DNA from: DALYLB01 sp964468345
GTDB taxonomy: Bacteria > Acidobacteriota > Blastocatellia > RBC074
NCBI GenBank assembly: GCA_964468345.1
Contig: CAYXVZ010000009.1
Span: forward strand, 62,001 to 126,000
Direction of reading: 5' to 3'
DNA: 64,000 nt
Below the pieces are notes generated by a model. It searched no databases and was not told where the DNA came from. It was given only the letters and a program-made list of their open reading frames with translations. Position numbers and translations under genes: made by a program. This document shows positions 16,849 through 23,591 of this stretch, piece after piece (positions within the stretch are counted from its first letter, which is position 1; each line of letters begins with the position of its first letter).

Positions 16849-17790
16849 TTATTTCTTGTCTCCTTTCTTGACGAGTTTTGCCTTCTTGGAATCCTTCAAC
16901 ACCTTCTCGGCCGAGGCCGCCTTCGCAAACTGCGCCGGCAGCTTCGCCTTGAACTGCTCGATCAGTTCGAGCACCGGGCCGATCACCATGACGTCCTCTT
17001 CGAGCTTGACCTTCGAGACGAAGGTCGCGGGCAGTCCGTTCGCCTGCATCGTGACGACGACCTTTCGCGGGCCGCTGGCCGCCGTCGCGGGCAGGTATTG
17101 AAACGAAAGCGTCACCGTCGCCTTCCGCCAGGCCGCTTCGATCTCCTTCGTCTTCTCGTCCGGCTTCGCGGGCGCGGTCTTCACCGGCGCGGATTTTGCG
17201 GGCGAGGCCTCTGCCGCCGGCGCTTCAGCCGTCTTTGGTTCCGTCTCTTCGTCCTGCTCGGCGACGGCCGGCGCCTCCTCCGCCGGGCTTTCCGCCTCCT
17301 GTGCGGGTTCCTCGAAAAGTACAGGCGCCTTCGCCTTCTCGGCGGCCTTCGCCTCCTCGACGATCGTTTTCGCGATCTGGTGCGAGACCTCCCCGCCCTC
17401 GCGAACGATCGCCTTGACCGTCTCGACGGCCGTCTCCGGCGTCGACGGCGCGGCGAGCAGATGAAGCGCCGACGCAGCGATGCTCTCGAGCGCGAAGTCC
17501 GCGCCGGCGAATTTCTGGTACACCGCGATGTAGTTGTAGGCTGTCCGCTCCGACCATTTGAATTCCGCTTCGAGCCAGTCGAGGAAGCGATCATGTCGGC
17601 CGAGCCGATCCTTCACCTCGGCGAGCTTGCCGCCGACCTCGACGATGTCGGCCGCCATTCGCTTCACGATCGTCTTGATCTCGCCGGCGCGCTGCTGCAC
17701 AACGATCCGCGTTTCGGCGTCGAGCGATTGATAATCGAAAAGCATTGCCTGTTCGGCGACCGCGACGGCCGCTAGTTTTCTTCCCGCCAT
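16849..17790 (-). CDS. DUF3102 protein with C-terminal PRTRC-E-like domain
   Basis: 313 residues in three parts. Residues ~25-100 are DUF3102-like (RAGEIKTIVKRMAADIVEVGGKLAEVKDRL ... FLDWLEAEFKWSERTAYNYIAVYQKFA), a helical DNA-associated domain. Residues ~150-225 are a low-complexity Ala/Pro/Glu linker. Residues ~230-295 (VTLSFQYLP ... RKVVVTMQANGLPATF ... VLELIEQFKAKLPAQF) resemble PRTRC protein E. It has a good ribosome binding site (GGGAGG) and overlaps the upstream gene's end. The DUF3102 part is fairly sure; the E-like part is tentative. Confidence 0.6.
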   Translation of the reverse strand: MAGRKLAAVAVAEQAMLFDYQSLDAETRIVVQQRAGEIKTIVKRMAADIVEVGGKLAEVKDRLGRHDRFLDWLEAEFKWSERTAYNYIAVYQKFAGADFALESIAASALHLLAAPSTPETAVETVKAIVREGGEVSHQIAKTIVEEAKAAEKAKAPVLFEEPAQEAESPAEEAPAVAEQDEETEPKTAEAPAAEASPAKSAPVKTAPAKPDEKTKEIEAAWRKATVTLSFQYLPATAASGPRKVVVTMQANGLPATFVSKVKLEEDVMVIGPVLELIEQFKAKLPAQFAKAASAEKVLKDSKKAKLVKKGDKK

Positions 17791-18230
17791 TGCAAACCTC
17801 CCTGAATTGCTTGTTCAAAAACTTCGACCTGTTTTTTGTCCGCATCCGATCGCAGCCGCGGCCGCGATAGATCGCATTTGCGGCAGACCTCGAAGCCTGC
17901 GAAAAGCCCTTCGCCTGGCTCCGCTTCCCACTCGAAGAAATGCTCGCACTCGTTCATCAGCCGGATCGCCGCGACGGAATCGATCGACGAGATCCGCTGC
18001 TGCAGACTCGTCACCGCCGACTCGCAGAGCCCGAAGAGTTCGCCCGCCTTCGGGAAAAACGTCGGGAAGCTCGCGGGCGCGGTCGCCAGGACCTGCTCGA
18101 CGACCTCGATCGGAAACCGCCGGAGAATCCGGAAATAGGCCACCAGCTCATCGCCCTCGATCTTCGCCAGATAGCCGCAGGCCAGTTCATTGAGCGCCGA
18201 TTCGAATTTTTCGAAATCGCTATCCGTCAT
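17772..18230 (-). CDS. Phage replication accessory protein, helicase-loader-like (tentative)
   Basis: 152 residues from the ATG at 18230, selected for GGAGG five bases upstream. The N-terminal ELVAYFRILRRFPIEVVEQVLATAPASFPTFFPKAGELFGLCE resembles the small helical domain of phage helicase loader/inhibitor proteins (G39P type). The C-terminal part has a possible metal site (C, H, then CRKC). It overlaps the replication-initiator gene, which supports a replication role. No ATPase motif is present. Confidence 0.5.
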   Translation of the reverse strand: MTDSDFEKFESALNELACGYLAKIEGDELVAYFRILRRFPIEVVEQVLATAPASFPTFFPKAGELFGLCESAVTSLQQRISSIDSVAAIRLMNECEHFFEWEAEPGEGLFAGFEVCRKCDLSRPRLRSDADKKQVEVFEQAIQGGLQWREEN

Positions 18231-19218
18231 TGCGGCCTCCATTCCCGAAAAGAATCTGCCGGGCGCGCTCGCCGGCCACTCGGCGCTGCTCGGATCGCGT
18301 ATTCACGGCGGCCTGCGGAACCGGTCCCCCGAGTTCGCCCCGCTCGCCGGCCTCGATCCACGCGGAAATCTGCGCCCAATCGCGCGCGATCCAGCCGGGC
18401 GCGAAACTGAACTTCCGCTGCGAGCGGTAAAAATCCGGCGCGAGAACGATTCGCTCCGGTAAGGCATCGGCGTGGACGGCGATCTGCCGGCCGGCCTGCT
18501 TGATCGCGAACCACTGCCGGTGGTCGAGAACATCCGGCACCCAGCCGACCGCCGCGCAAAGGGCAAACTCCTGGGGCGTCAGGTTCGGCGTGGCGTCGTC
18601 GCCGCCGGCAGCCGGGTTGCTCGGAGCGAAGTCGTCGTTCGGCCCGGTCAGGTCGCCGGCCGATCCGCCGGGAACCTCGGGCGCGCGCGACGCTCTCTCT
18701 GGGCTGGTTAATTGGGCTGGTTCCATGGGCTGGTTCTTCCTATAAGGGAATTCGGAAATTCCGAATTTTCGATTCGGATTTTCCGAATCCATCTTCGGAA
18801 TTTCCGAATCTTCCCGTTTTTGCTCCTTCGGAATTTCCGAGGATTCATTCGGTTTTTCCGAAGAAAGATTCGGATTTTCCGAAGGCTTCGGTTTTTCCGA
18901 ATTCGGAATTTCCGAAGGATGATTCGGAAATTCCGAAGATTCGTTCGGAATTTCCGAAGGTCGATCGGCAGGCACGAAACCGATCAGCGGCCGGACCTCG
19001 CCTCCCTTGAGCAGTTCGATCCATCCTCCCCGCACAAGCTCCTTGCGCATCTCGCAGACGTACGTGTAGGCCATCTGCAGGTCCTCGGCGCATCGCTTGA
19101 GCGACGGCCAGCACACACCTTCCCTGTCCCTTCGCTTGCAGTAATAGCAATACAGGCGAAAAGCGGAGCCAGAGATTTCGTGTGATCTGTCGATTGCCTG
19201 GTCCGGCACAAAGGCCAT
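18220..19218 (-). CDS. Phage replication initiator-like protein with in-gene iterons
   Basis: 332 residues from the ATG at 19218 (GGAAGG eight bases upstream). Residues ~1-75 look like a winged-helix replication domain (RSHEISGSAFRLYCYYCKRRDREGVCWPSLKRCAEDLQMAYTYVCEMRKELVRGGWIELL). Residues ~85-160 are a repetitive linker of SEIPN/SEKPN units encoded by ten 15-bp palindromes (18751-18958). The C-terminal half is helical. The layout parallels lambda O, whose gene contains the origin iterons. Helicase recruitment would involve the downstream loader-like gene. Confidence 0.7.
   Translation of the reverse strand: MAFVPDQAIDRSHEISGSAFRLYCYYCKRRDREGVCWPSLKRCAEDLQMAYTYVCEMRKELVRGGWIELLKGGEVRPLIGFVPADRPSEIPNESSEFPNHPSEIPNSEKPKPSENPNLSSEKPNESSEIPKEQKREDSEIPKMDSENPNRKFGISEFPYRKNQPMEPAQLTSPERASRAPEVPGGSAGDLTGPNDDFAPSNPAAGGDDATPNLTPQEFALCAAVGWVPDVLDHRQWFAIKQAGRQIAVHADALPERIVLAPDFYRSQRKFSFAPGWIARDWAQISAWIEAGERGELGGPVPQAAVNTRSEQRRVAGERARQILFGNGGRNDG
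18751..18958. repeat. Ten 15-bp iterons, candidate replication origin
   Basis: Ten copies of TTCGGAATTTCCGAA or close variants (central WWW varies; one copy ends in G) start at 18751, 18773, 18794, 18827, 18848, 18869, 18887, 18902, 18923 and 18944. Spacing is mostly 21 bp, two helical turns. The copy at 18751 is read in a different codon phase from the rest (FGISE instead of SEIPN), so the DNA sequence itself appears to be conserved. The array lies inside the initiator gene. Confidence 0.85.
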
Positions 19219-19428
19219 CAGCGCACCTTCCAAACGTGTTTTTTCTACTGCGATAACGGATCGCCCGGAGATACGTGTTACTCCGGCGGGACTGCATTGC
19301 GACGTCGCCCGGCATACCGCCCTTCTCTTCCCCGCGTGAAACAGGGTTGCCGTCGCTCGCGCCAATTAGCGCCAGGAGAGGCCATCCGCGGCTGCGGTCT
19401 TTCCGGCTCGTATCAGCTTCGATCCATT

Positions 19429-19498
19429 GCAGGCGCCGGAATCGAACCGGAATTTGTCTGGCCTATGAAACCAGTCGAGGACCTTCCTCATCGCCTGC
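19429..19498 (-). tRNA. tRNA-Met-like gene (anticodon CAT), compact
   Basis: On the leftward strand a 7-bp acceptor stem (GCAGGCG/CGCCTGC), a D-stem GAGG/CCTC with a short GG-containing loop, an anticodon stem CTGGT/GCCAG around TTCATAG (anticodon CAT, bases 19465-19467) and a T-loop TTCGATT between CCGG/CCGG fold into a cloverleaf of 70 bases. The T-stem has only four pairs and there is one unpaired base after the D-stem, so it is atypical. CCA is not encoded. It lies exactly in the gap between two phage genes. Confidence 0.6.
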
Positions 19499-19527
19499 GA
19501 TATGCCGGTCTTTCCCGGCCGTCGCGC

Positions 19528-20565
19528 TTACGCCCCTTTCTTGAGCGGGGTTTTGCTCTCCACATCCGCGAGCCAGTTGTTGAAGGCGGCCAGGACCTTC
19601 GCGGCCTCGGCCGGATCCAGATCGTCGACGCCCGTCTTCCCGTCGGTCAGGCGGGCGATTCGGCCCGTGATCTCGGCCGCGGAAATGCCCCGGTTGCCGA
19701 GGGCGACGATCAGCCCGTCGATCGCGAGCTGGTTCTGCGTGCGCTCGAAGGTCGCCGGCGCGGGCAGGGATTTATCGGCCTGCTTCATCGCTTCGAGCTG
19801 CGCCTGGTAATAAATCGCGACCGCGCGAATGTGCTCGCAGCGAAATTCCGGATTGCCGGCGCGCATCGCCAGGAAGCGCTCGCACTCGCAAACGGTTCGT
19901 TTGCCGTCCTTCGTCACGGCGTAGCTGAATCTGGGATTGACGGTCACGCGATAGCCGCCCTCGATGCGGGAAACCATGTTCCCTTTCACGAAGCGATCGG
20001 CGCGCTCGTTGAGATCCTTCTCGGTGAGGTTGTTCGATGGAGGCGGCAGCGGGTCTTCCTCAGCCCTCGCTGGCACGGGCGGCGCGGGCGGAGGAGGCGG
20101 CACGGGCGCTTTCCCGGCCTTCCCTTGCGTCCCGGTTCCACTGTCCCGACGATTCCCTTCCCGGCCGCTGTCGCCGACCTTCTCGCCCGTGGGAACGCAA
20201 AAAACCTGCGTGAGGAAACTCGTGAAGGCATCGTCCAGGGCCTTCGTGCTTGCGTTGTCCGAGGTGTCCCAGCTCTCGCCGATCACGACCGAGCGGATCA
20301 TCGAGCCGTCGGGCGCGAAGACCGAATAGGCGACCGTCACGATCACGTGACTCATCGAGGCGTTGTTGCTGGTCTTCTTCTCGCTGGTTTCCGTGCCGAG
20401 GACTTCCGGCACGATGAACAGGCCGTGCTTTTGCAGTGCCGGCCGGAAGGCAGTCAGGAAGTCATCGAAGCCGCGATACATCCAGCCCTGGCTATGCCTG
20501 CGGGCCTTTGGAATCTCAGGCACTTCGGCCATGACGAGTGGAATCAGCCTATAGATCTCGCTCAT
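19528..20565 (-). CDS. ERF-family single-strand annealing protein fused to a SWIM zinc finger
   Basis: 345 residues. The N-terminal ~130 are an ERF-superfamily recombinase (VTVAYSVFAPDGSMIRSVVIGESWDTSDNASTKALDDAFTSFLTQVF), which anneals ssDNA in phage recombination. A Pro-rich linker (about 150-178) follows. Residues 226-245 form a SWIM zinc finger CxCx14CxH (C226, C228, C243, H245). The C-terminal ~90 residues are helical. Start set by AAGGAGGATGC; it overlaps the upstream gene by ATGA. ERF and SWIM calls are both well supported; the combination is unusual. Confidence 0.85.
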   Translation of the reverse strand: MSEIYRLIPLVMAEVPEIPKARRHSQGWMYRGFDDFLTAFRPALQKHGLFIVPEVLGTETSEKKTSNNASMSHVIVTVAYSVFAPDGSMIRSVVIGESWDTSDNASTKALDDAFTSFLTQVFCVPTGEKVGDSGREGNRRDSGTGTQGKAGKAPVPPPPPAPPVPARAEEDPLPPPSNNLTEKDLNERADRFVKGNMVSRIEGGYRVTVNPRFSYAVTKDGKRTVCECERFLAMRAGNPEFRCEHIRAVAIYYQAQLEAMKQADKSLPAPATFERTQNQLAIDGLIVALGNRGISAAEITGRIARLTDGKTGVDDLDPAEAAKVLAAFNNWLADVESKTPLKKGA

Positions 20566-20816
20566 GCATCCTCCTTGTCGCTACGTGGGGCGCGGTATTG
20601 TTCATAGGTGCGACGCAATTCGAGCGCTTGCGCCGACCCGGCCTTGTTCTCATCGAAAGTTCCTTCCGGACTCGAAATGACGTCCTGCAAGAACCGGTGA
20701 AACGGATCCGGCTCGACGCCAAGAGATCGACAGGAACGCAGGTGCGCGGCGTAAAGCTCCCGCGCCTTCTTGAGCTGCGCGGCCGTCGCGAGGCCAATCG
20801 TTTTCGTGTTGCTCAT
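20562..20816 (-). CDS. Hypothetical phage early protein
   Basis: 84 residues from the ATG at 20816 (AAGGA upstream). Helical and charged (AAQLKKARELYAAHLRSCRSLGVEPDPFHRFLQDVISS); no family recognised. It is translationally coupled to the ERF gene through an ATGA overlap, so it probably acts in the same recombination/replication block. Confidence 0.6.
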   Translation of the reverse strand: MSNTKTIGLATAAQLKKARELYAAHLRSCRSLGVEPDPFHRFLQDVISSPEGTFDENKAGSAQALELRRTYEQYRAPRSDKEDA

Positions 20817-20943
20817 ATCGATTCCTTCACGGCCGCCGGCAACCGCCTCTCTCCCAAGCGACGGTTGCCGACGGTTGCTGTCAAAGCGTTCTACTGACCG
20901 TTGCGACAAACACGATCGCGTCAACGGCCAACCGCGATCGATC

Positions 20944-21297
20944 TCATTTGCACCACCACTCTTCGCCCCGGTAATAACCCTTGCACGGTCCGCTGGCGTA
21001 TCGCTTCAAGCCGAGCTGCCGGGCTTGTTCCTGCGTATAGAAGAAGCGGTTCGGCAGACCGTCCGGGCCTGGCGCTTCGTTGTTTTCGAGGACTTCGTTT
21101 GACGGGCGCGATGGAGAGCCGCCGACCGTTCCGGAGCTTTCGCCGTTGCCGATCCGGATCGGCGGCGCGTCATTGAGTTGCTGCACCGACAGCGGCGTCG
21201 GCGTCGGCCCGGCGAGCAGGTTGTTCTGCGGGGCGGGCGGAACGTCGCAGCCGCTCACGAGCAGCATTCCAAACACGAGGATCAGACACGTTTTCAT
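20944..21297 (-). CDS. Predicted lipoprotein, prophage-encoded
   Basis: 117 residues from the ATG at 21297, preceded by AAAGGAG. MKTCLILVFGMLLVSGC is a lipoprotein signal with lipobox LVSG-C. The mature part is Pro/Gly/Asn-rich and ends in a small Cys-containing domain (YTQEQARQLGLKRYASGPCKGYYRGEEWWCK) that may bind a surface ligand. Prophage lipoproteins are often superinfection-exclusion or conversion factors, but nothing here proves that. It lies within the early operon. Confidence 0.7.
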   Translation of the reverse strand: MKTCLILVFGMLLVSGCDVPPAPQNNLLAGPTPTPLSVQQLNDAPPIRIGNGESSGTVGGSPSRPSNEVLENNEAPGPDGLPNRFFYTQEQARQLGLKRYASGPCKGYYRGEEWWCK

Positions 21298-21319
21298 GGA
21301 GCACTCCTTTCGATAATCG

Positions 21320-21748
21320 TTACGCAGCCTGCGGGCGCGCCCACTGGAGGGCCGCTTCGATACCCTTCGCAACATTGGCCGGATCGCCGTCGAGTTCGGC
21401 CGGATCGACGGTCAGCATCTGTATGCCGAGATGCGTGCACAGCGACCGCTTGCGATTGAGCGCATCGCGCCGCTTGAACTCTCTTGGCCCGCCCGGTTCG
21501 GTCGGCGCGATCTCGATCCCGAGGCGATACTCTTCGAGGTAGAAGGCGATCGAGTACAGCGAGGTTCCGAGCCGGTACTCGCGCGTGCGTTTCAGACCCA
21601 TCGCATCGAGCATCTCGATCAGCGCGCGATCGCGCATCGACGGGTTATGCAGCCGCTTGAGCCGGGCCGCTTCGAAGAGCCGCTCGTGATCGCGCTCGAT
21701 GGCTGCTTGCGACGGGGCGGGTGTTTGATTTGACCGTTTGGTTTTCAC
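21320..21748 (-). CDS. Vsr/DUF559-like endonuclease-fold protein (possibly inactive)
   Basis: 142 residues. Residues ~58-115 (YRLGTSLYSIAFYLEEYRLGIEIAP ... EFKRRDALNRKRSLCTHLGIQMLTV) follow the beta-beta-helix pattern of DUF559/Vsr-type PD-(D/E)xK nucleases. The usual catalytic Asp in the 'iDF' strand appears as Ala (SIAFYL), while the E-x-x strand (GIEIAP) and the downstream Arg/Lys-rich helix remain. It could be an inactive nuclease or a small DNA-binding protein. First gene after a long non-coding hairpin region. Confidence 0.5.
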   Translation of the reverse strand: MKTKRSNQTPAPSQAAIERDHERLFEAARLKRLHNPSMRDRALIEMLDAMGLKRTREYRLGTSLYSIAFYLEEYRLGIEIAPTEPGGPREFKRRDALNRKRSLCTHLGIQMLTVDPAELDGDPANVAKGIEAALQWARPQAA

Positions 21749-22021
21749 TCTGTCTCTCCAGGTTTCGGGTGTTGGCTATCGATATCTCTATGCCCGTCGA
21801 TTCCTTCGCAGACACACCTTTCCCAGCTCCCGGCGCATCGCTGCCGGGACAAGGTTCGGGATAGATTGCTGCCTGTACGGCGCCGGGCACTGGCGCCTGT
21901 CGGATGAGGTCAGGAGTCACTCGCGGGGGCGAGAAGATGGCTCTTGATCTACGTGTTTCAATTCACGGCATCGAAGATTGCCCGGCGCGACGCCGCGGAT
22001 CGCGGCCGGATCGAATTTTCA

Positions 22022-22067
22022 ACGGGACGCGCAACCGGTTTGTCCTCGGTCCCCCTGCGCGTCCCGT
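22022..22067. repeat. Stem-loop with perfect 12-bp arms
   Basis: ACGGGACGCGCA (22022-22033) pairs with TGCGCGTCCCGT (22056-22067). Inside, ACCG/CGGT can form a second stem with a CCCC bulge, giving a long interrupted hairpin. Confidence 0.7.
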
Positions 22068-22219
22068 GTGTGGGCGCCCTCAGCTTCAAAACGCCCGCGG
22101 CAGGGCAAATGAAATGCATCACGAATGAGTCGAACCTGCCGCATTCCCGGCGCATTCTCGGTGGCTTTCGCTCGATCGGCCCCTCGCCTAAAAGGACCGT
22201 GCGCCCAGGACTCGAAAAA

Positions 22220-22256
22220 CCGGGGAGTGGGAGGAATCGGTTCAATCACTCCCCGG
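22220..22256. repeat. Stem-loop with perfect 10-bp arms
   Basis: CCGGGGAGTG (22220-22229) pairs with CACTCCCCGG (22247-22256), 17-base loop. Confidence 0.7.
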
Positions 22257-22299
22257 ATCGGAACCGTTGTTACAACCGGACAGTTCCGAGATGTCAAAA

Positions 22300-22340
22300 A
22301 TCGGGATGCGGGAAAGATTCACAGGAAACCGCATCCCGAT
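22300..22340. repeat. Stem-loop with perfect 12-bp arms
   Basis: ATCGGGATGCGG (22300-22311) pairs with CCGCATCCCGAT (22329-22340), 17-base loop, ending 14 bases from the next gene's stop codon. No T-run follows on either strand. Confidence 0.7.
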
Positions 22341-22353
22341 TGGAACTCAAAGG

Positions 22354-22743
22354 TCATCGCCCTTTTCGTTCCCAACCCTGCAAGACTTTCTCGACGTCGC
22401 TCCAGCGGTACCAGATCCCTTCGTCTTCGTTCTGCAGAAAAGGAATCCGGGGCGGCATCTCTTCCCGCCATCGCTGTAACGTGCGCGGACTGCGCTTGAG
22501 TAACCTCGCGGTTTCTTTTTCGGTGAGTAACTCGTGAGGTAACCCGGCTCTCGCTTCGAGTTCGCTGATTCGCTTCCGCTGTGCATCGTTCTCCGCGTAC
22601 AGCGAATCGATCCGCGCGAGGAGTCGATTGATGCTCTCCTCGATGAGCAAAACCCGGCCGGCGATTGCCGTCGTTGGATCGCCCATCCAGTTCCCTTCGA
22701 GGGCCTGGGCTGCCTGTAATTGCTTGTTGAATCGTGCGCCCAT
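22354..22743 (-). CDS. MerR/excisionase-like helix-turn-helix protein
   Basis: 129 residues from the ATG at 22743. The N-terminal part has a coiled coil (ESINRLLARIDSLYAENDAQRKRISELEARAG); the C-terminal ~50 residues are a helix_turn_helix_17-type DNA-binding domain (LLTEKETARLLKRSPRTLQRWREEMPPRIPFLQNEDEGIWYRWSDVEKVLQGWE). Such proteins act as excisionases or transcription regulators. A 17-bp perfect inverted repeat lies 13 bases upstream of the start, so autoregulation is possible. Which of the two roles applies cannot be told. Confidence 0.65.
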   Translation of the reverse strand: MGARFNKQLQAAQALEGNWMGDPTTAIAGRVLLIEESINRLLARIDSLYAENDAQRKRISELEARAGLPHELLTEKETARLLKRSPRTLQRWREEMPPRIPFLQNEDEGIWYRWSDVEKVLQGWERKGR

Positions 22744-22756
22744 CGTGCTATATTCC

Positions 22757-22796
22757 TCAGAGGTGAAAGGCGGGACAAACCGCCTTTCACCTCTGA
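22757..22796. repeat. 17-bp perfect inverted repeat in the HTH gene leader
   Basis: TCAGAGGTGAAAGGCGG and its exact complement flank a six-base loop. It contains the AGGTGA/TCACCT half-sites seen in the palindrome family near the integrase. In RNA it would be a very stable hairpin just upstream of the ribosome binding site. Confidence 0.8.
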
Positions 22797-22921
22797 TCAC
22801 CTCTCTAGATTGCAAGGTCTGCCAACACTGCAATGTCGATCGGTTTTGAATCGCGGGGCAGGCATCCACGCCGGAGCTGTCCCGCTTGTATTCATTGCCG
22901 AAGCAATGAAACTCTTGAATA

Positions 22922-23236
22922 TCAGGCTGCTATTGAAGCCAGTTCTTCCGTGCCGAGCGCGTCTGCTTCTTTGCGCGCCGCAAGAAGAAATTCCTTTGCC
23001 CAATGACGATGACCGGCGGAAGTCGCTCCGGTCGTCTTGATGGCGCGGATCAATGCGCTCGTCATCTTCGTCAAAAATCGCTGTACCGTCGGATCTCCTG
23101 TCAGGAAGAGCTCGTCGATTTCTCTCGGCGTCGTCTCGATTCCTGCAAGGGCTTCTTCAAACCGCTTCTGGCATTCGTCGCCGAACTTGGCATCGAGGTC
23201 TATGAGTCGCTTTCCGCAAATTCGGCATCGGTTCAT
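22922..23236 (-). CDS. Small zinc-binding phage early protein
   Basis: 104 residues. It begins MNRCRICGKRLIDLDAKFGDECQKRF, a CxxC ... C zinc-binding start, followed by a helical domain. A good ribosome binding site (CAGGAG) precedes it. It is the first leftward gene after the repressor region and two operator copies, so it is probably an early lytic gene. Function unknown. Confidence 0.65.
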   Translation of the reverse strand: MNRCRICGKRLIDLDAKFGDECQKRFEEALAGIETTPREIDELFLTGDPTVQRFLTKMTSALIRAIKTTGATSAGHRHWAKEFLLAARKEADALGTEELASIAA

Positions 23237-23305
23237 TTCAGGTCTCCTGTCTAGAAGCCAAGTGGCTTGGTTCTTCGATCTGCCAGCCTCGTGATGACAG
23301 GCGCA

Positions 23306-23322
23306 GTCTAGTCAAACTAGAC
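23306..23322. promoter_or_regulatory. Operator copy 1 of the phage switch
   Basis: GTCTAGTCAAACTAGAC: 7-bp arms around a 3-base centre. On the opposite strand it reads GTCTAGTTTGACTAGAC, matching the consensus GTCWAGTTTGACTWGAC shared with the copy at 23615. It lies upstream of the 104-residue early gene. Confidence 0.75.
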
Positions 23323-23328
23323 ATATGC

Positions 23329-23345
23329 GTCAAGTAAAACTAGAC
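23329..23345. promoter_or_regulatory. Operator copy 2 of the phage switch
   Basis: GTCAAGTAAAACTAGAC, spaced 23 bp from copy 1 centre to centre. It overlaps the 3' end of the small XRE gene. Confidence 0.65.
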
Positions 23346-23585
23346 GTCTTCATCAAAAAATTTTGGGTCGAAGAATTCGCCAACAGGGACCTGCATTAAC
23401 CCTAGCTGTTGCACAATTTTGGCGAAAGTAGAAAAACCCGGATCGATTTCCTGCTTTTCAAGCTGCGAAATTGCCCCTCGACTTAGGCCCGTCAATTTTG
23501 CGAGCCGGGATTGAGATAGGCTGAGCCTCTCACGCGCAATTGTTAGCACTACAGGATTTATCGCCCTTTTTTTATTTGTAGCCAT
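23340..23585 (-). CDS. XRE-family small regulator (Cro-like position)
   Basis: 81 residues, almost entirely a helix-turn-helix_3 domain (ARERLSLSQSRLAKLTGLSRGAISQLEKQEIDPGFSTFAKIVQQLGL). It is the first leftward gene from the switch, diverging from a larger XRE repressor, which is the Cro position. Its ATG is only about 7 bases from the -10 box of a perfect consensus promoter, so the mRNA should be leaderless or nearly so. Operators lie both upstream and at its 3' end. Confidence 0.85.
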   Translation of the reverse strand: MATNKKRAINPVVLTIARERLSLSQSRLAKLTGLSRGAISQLEKQEIDPGFSTFAKIVQQLGLMQVPVGEFFDPKFFDEDV

Positions 23586-23591
23586 AAGTTG

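Larger units (their letters stand above)
21749..22353. other. Non-coding hairpin-rich phage region
   Basis: About 600 bases. Short frames exist but none has a ribosome binding site or protein-like composition. It contains three strong stem-loops with perfect 10-12 bp arms (22022-22067, 22220-22256, 22300-22340) and smaller GC-rich inverted repeats (for example GGCGCC-GGGCACT-GGCGCC near 21875). None is followed by a T-tract. It may encode a structured RNA or regulatory leader. Confidence 0.6.

Noticed and set aside
18751..18958. CRISPR array
   Set aside because: Repeats are 15 bp with 0-18 bp spacers inside a coding gene and are palindromic throughout; they fit iterons, not CRISPR.
18220..19365. 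381-residue version of the initiator gene
   Set aside because: The extra N-terminus is not protein-like; the ATG at 19218 has the ribosome binding site.
22205..22260. Second phage tRNA
   Set aside because: A TTCGAGTCC stretch resembles a T-loop but no acceptor or anticodon stem can be drawn.
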